From: SVTX01 sp964629615
GTDB lineage: Bacteria; Bacillota; Clostridia; Oscillospirales; CAG-272
Reading direction: 5' to 3'
Assembly: GCA_964629615.1 (NCBI GenBank)
Contig: CAZVUD010000036.1
Span: forward strand, 1-15,819
DNA length: 15,819 nucleotides
The translations under genes and the position numbers were made by a program. The notes under the pieces are model-generated. The model did not search any database and had not been told where the DNA came from. It was given only the letters and a program-made list of their open reading frames with translations. Every line of letters begins with the position of its first letter. The first letter of the stretch is position 1. Shown piece after piece: positions 14,184-15,819 of this stretch.

Positions 14184-15819
14184 ATGTCCACTACTATCGT
14201 AAGCTCCAAGATGGAGTTTAAAAATTTCAAAGAGTTCCACTACACTCTTGCAGGCAGACCCCTTGTTATCGAAAATGGTAAGATGGCAGGTCTTGCAAAC
14301 GGTTCTGTTCTCGTGCGCTACGGTGAAACAGCAGTTCTCTGCTGCGCTACCGCTTCTGAAAAGCCCCGTGACGGTATCGACTTTCTTCCCCTCTCTGTTG
14401 ACTTCGACGAGAGAATGTACGCAGCAGGCAAGATACCCGGAGGATACCTCAAGAGAGAGGGTAAGCCCTCTGAAAAGGCTATACTTACCAGCCGTGTTAT
14501 CGACCGCCCCATAAGACCCCTTTTCCCTAAGGATCTTCGCAACGACGTTGCTCTTACACTTACTGTAATGTCTGTTGATCCCGATTGCGCTCCCGAGGTT
14601 GCTGCAATGATCGGTGCATCCACAGCTCTCGCTATCTCCGATATTCCGTGGAATGGTCCTATCGGTGGTGTTCATGTAGGTCTTATCGACGGTAAGTTTG
14701 TTATCAACCCCACAACCGAACAGCAGAAGGTAAGCGATCTTCAGCTTACAGTTGCCGCTTCCATGGACAAGGTCGTTATGATCGAAGCAGGCGCAAACGA
14801 GGTTGAGGATGACGTTATGTACGACGCTATCATGCTCGCTCACAAGGAGATAAAGGACCTTCTCGGTTTCATAAACGCAATAGTTGATGAGATAGGCAAG
14901 CCCAAGTTTGAATACCCCTCTTGCGAGCTTGATCACGATATGTTCGACAAGATATTTGCCTTCTGTGAAAAGGACGTTATGTTTGCTCTCGACACAGACG
15001 ACAAGAATGTTCGCGACGCTCGTATGGTTCCCGTTAAGGATGCTATACTTGCAAACTTCTCTGAGGAATATCCCGAGCTTGAGGGCATGATGGACGAGCT
15101 TGTTTACAAGATCCAGAAGAAGATAGTTCGCCGCTGGTTGCTCGTTGACAAAAAGCGTGTTGACGGCAGAGCCATGAATCAGATCCGTCCTCTCGGAAGT
15201 GAAGTAGGCGTTCTTCCTCGTGCACACGGTTCAGGTCTTTTCACAAGAGGTCAGACACAGGTGCTTACAGTTGCTACTCTCGGCACTCTTTCAGAATCAC
15301 AGATGCTTGACGGTATAGACTCCGAAACAAGCAAGAGATACATGCACCACTACAACATGCCCGGCTTCTCCACAGGTGAGGCAAAGGCTGTAAGAAGCCC
15401 CGGACGCCGCGAGATCGGTCACGGCGCGCTTGCTGAGAGATCTCTCGTTCCCGTTCTTCCCTCTGAGGAGGAATTCCCCTATGCTATTAGACTCGTATCC
15501 GATGTAGTTTCCTCTAACGGCTCTACATCTCAGGGATCTGTATGCGGTTCTACCCTCGCACTTATGGATGCAGGTGTTCCGATCAAGGCTCCCGTTGCAG
15601 GTATCTCCTGCGGTCTTATCACAGCAGAGGACGGAAGCTGGGATACAATGATAGACATTCAGGGTCTTGAAGACTTCTACGGCGACATGGACTTCAAGGT
15701 AGCAGGTACACATAAGGGTATTACCTCCATTCAGATGGACCTTAAGATCGACGGTCTTACACCCGAGATCATTAAGCGTGCATTTGAGCAGACAAAGGCA
15801 GGAAGAGACTACATCATAG
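14184..15819 (+). CDS. pnp: Polyribonucleotide nucleotidyltransferase (PNPase), 3' end outside window
   Basis: The first 545 codons of a phosphorolytic 3'-5' exoribonuclease that trims and degrades RNA, releasing nucleoside diphosphates. The frame is open from ATG 14184 (GGAGG about 7 bases upstream) to the right edge. The first RNase PH-like domain (about 10-150) includes VLCCATASEKPRDGIDFLPL and RVIDRPIRPLFP. An all-helical linker domain follows (about 220-320). The second RNase PH domain (about 325-545) carries DGRAMNQIRPLGSEVGVLPR and GSGLFTRGQTQ, GRREIGHGALAERSL, and the catalytic pair D497 and D503 in EDFYGDMDFKVAGT. The C-terminal KH and S1 domains, normally reaching about 700 residues, lie outside. 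Strong codon bias suggests high expression. It has its own promoter and a remarkable leader hairpin. Confidence 0.98.
   Translation, partial: MSTTIVSSKMEFKNFKEFHYTLAGRPLVIENGKMAGLANGSVLVRYGETAVLCCATASEKPRDGIDFLPLSVDFDERMYAAGKIPGGYLKREGKPSEKAILTSRVIDRPIRPLFPKDLRNDVALTLTVMSVDPDCAPEVAAMIGASTALAISDIPWNGPIGGVHVGLIDGKFVINPTTEQQKVSDLQLTVAASMDKVVMIEAGANEVEDDVMYDAIMLAHKEIKDLLGFINAIVDEIGKPKFEYPSCELDHDMFDKIFAFCEKDVMFALDTDDKNVRDARMVPVKDAILANFSEEYPELEGMMDELVYKIQKKIVRRWLLVDKKRVDGRAMNQIRPLGSEVGVLPRAHGSGLFTRGQTQVLTVATLGTLSESQMLDGIDSETSKRYMHHYNMPGFSTGEAKAVRSPGRREIGHGALAERSLVPVLPSEEEFPYAIRLVSDVVSSNGSTSQGSVCGSTLALMDAGVPIKAPVAGISCGLITAEDGSWDTMIDIQGLEDFYGDMDFKVAGTHKGITSIQMDLKIDGLTPEIIKRAFEQTKAGRDYII

Noticed and set aside
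14169..15227. 352-codon open frame on the minus strand opposite pnp
   Set aside because: It mirrors the strongly biased codons of pnp. The translated protein has no recognisable domain and no promoter or RBS.
1..15819. CRISPR array, tRNA/rRNA genes, insertion sequence or prophage
   Set aside because: No regularly spaced repeats, no cloverleaf or rRNA-like stretch, and no transposase, integrase or phage protein was seen on either strand.

Overview
The window looks like chromosomal core-genome sequence from an endospore-forming, probably anaerobic member of the Firmicutes, class Clostridia. Three things point there: a complete spoIIIAA-AH sporulation operon, a four-domain flavodiiron oxygen/NO reductase, and an rpsO-pnp gene pair. 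Base composition is moderate, and strong AGGAGG-type ribosome binding sites and sigma-A-like promoters are common. An Oscillospiraceae/Ruminococcaceae-like host is my best guess, but the family cannot be proven from this sequence. No tRNA, rRNA, insertion sequence, CRISPR array, phage gene or defence cassette is visible.

Layout from left to right. The 3' end of a glyceraldehyde-3-phosphate dehydrogenase gene (+) meets a GH1 beta-glucosidase gene (-) at a perfect hairpin that can terminate transcription in both directions. The glucosidase gene has its own strong promoter. Next on the minus strand is the whole spoIIIA operon in canonical order (AA at 6628 down to AH at 1833). Its cistrons overlap or nearly touch, a terminator follows AH, and sigma-E-like promoter sequences precede both AA and AH. 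Upstream of that, also on the minus strand, lies a three-gene unit: a divergent Lgt-family protein, a CPBP intramembrane protease homologue and a flavodiiron protein, closed by a strong terminator. Further up is ftsK/spoIIIE (927 aa).

A divergent intergenic region of about 430 bases (13188-13617) holds the ftsK promoter (-) and the rpsO promoter (+), followed by a structured rpsO leader. rpsO ends at a strong terminator. pnp then has its own promoter and a leader dominated by a 77-nt imperfect hairpin. pnp runs off the right edge.

How the genes work together. SpoIIIAA-AH form the mother-cell half of the SpoIIIA-SpoIIQ channel that keeps the engulfed forespore active. FtsK/SpoIIIE pumps chromosomal DNA through the septum. 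S15 and PNPase are translation and RNA-decay components, often adjacent in bacteria and each known in other species to control its own mRNA through the leader. The most interesting non-coding signals here are those two leaders and the internal promoter before spoIIIAH. The most interesting proteins are the four-domain flavodiiron protein and the Cys-rich Lgt variant. I did not find a wholly new system.
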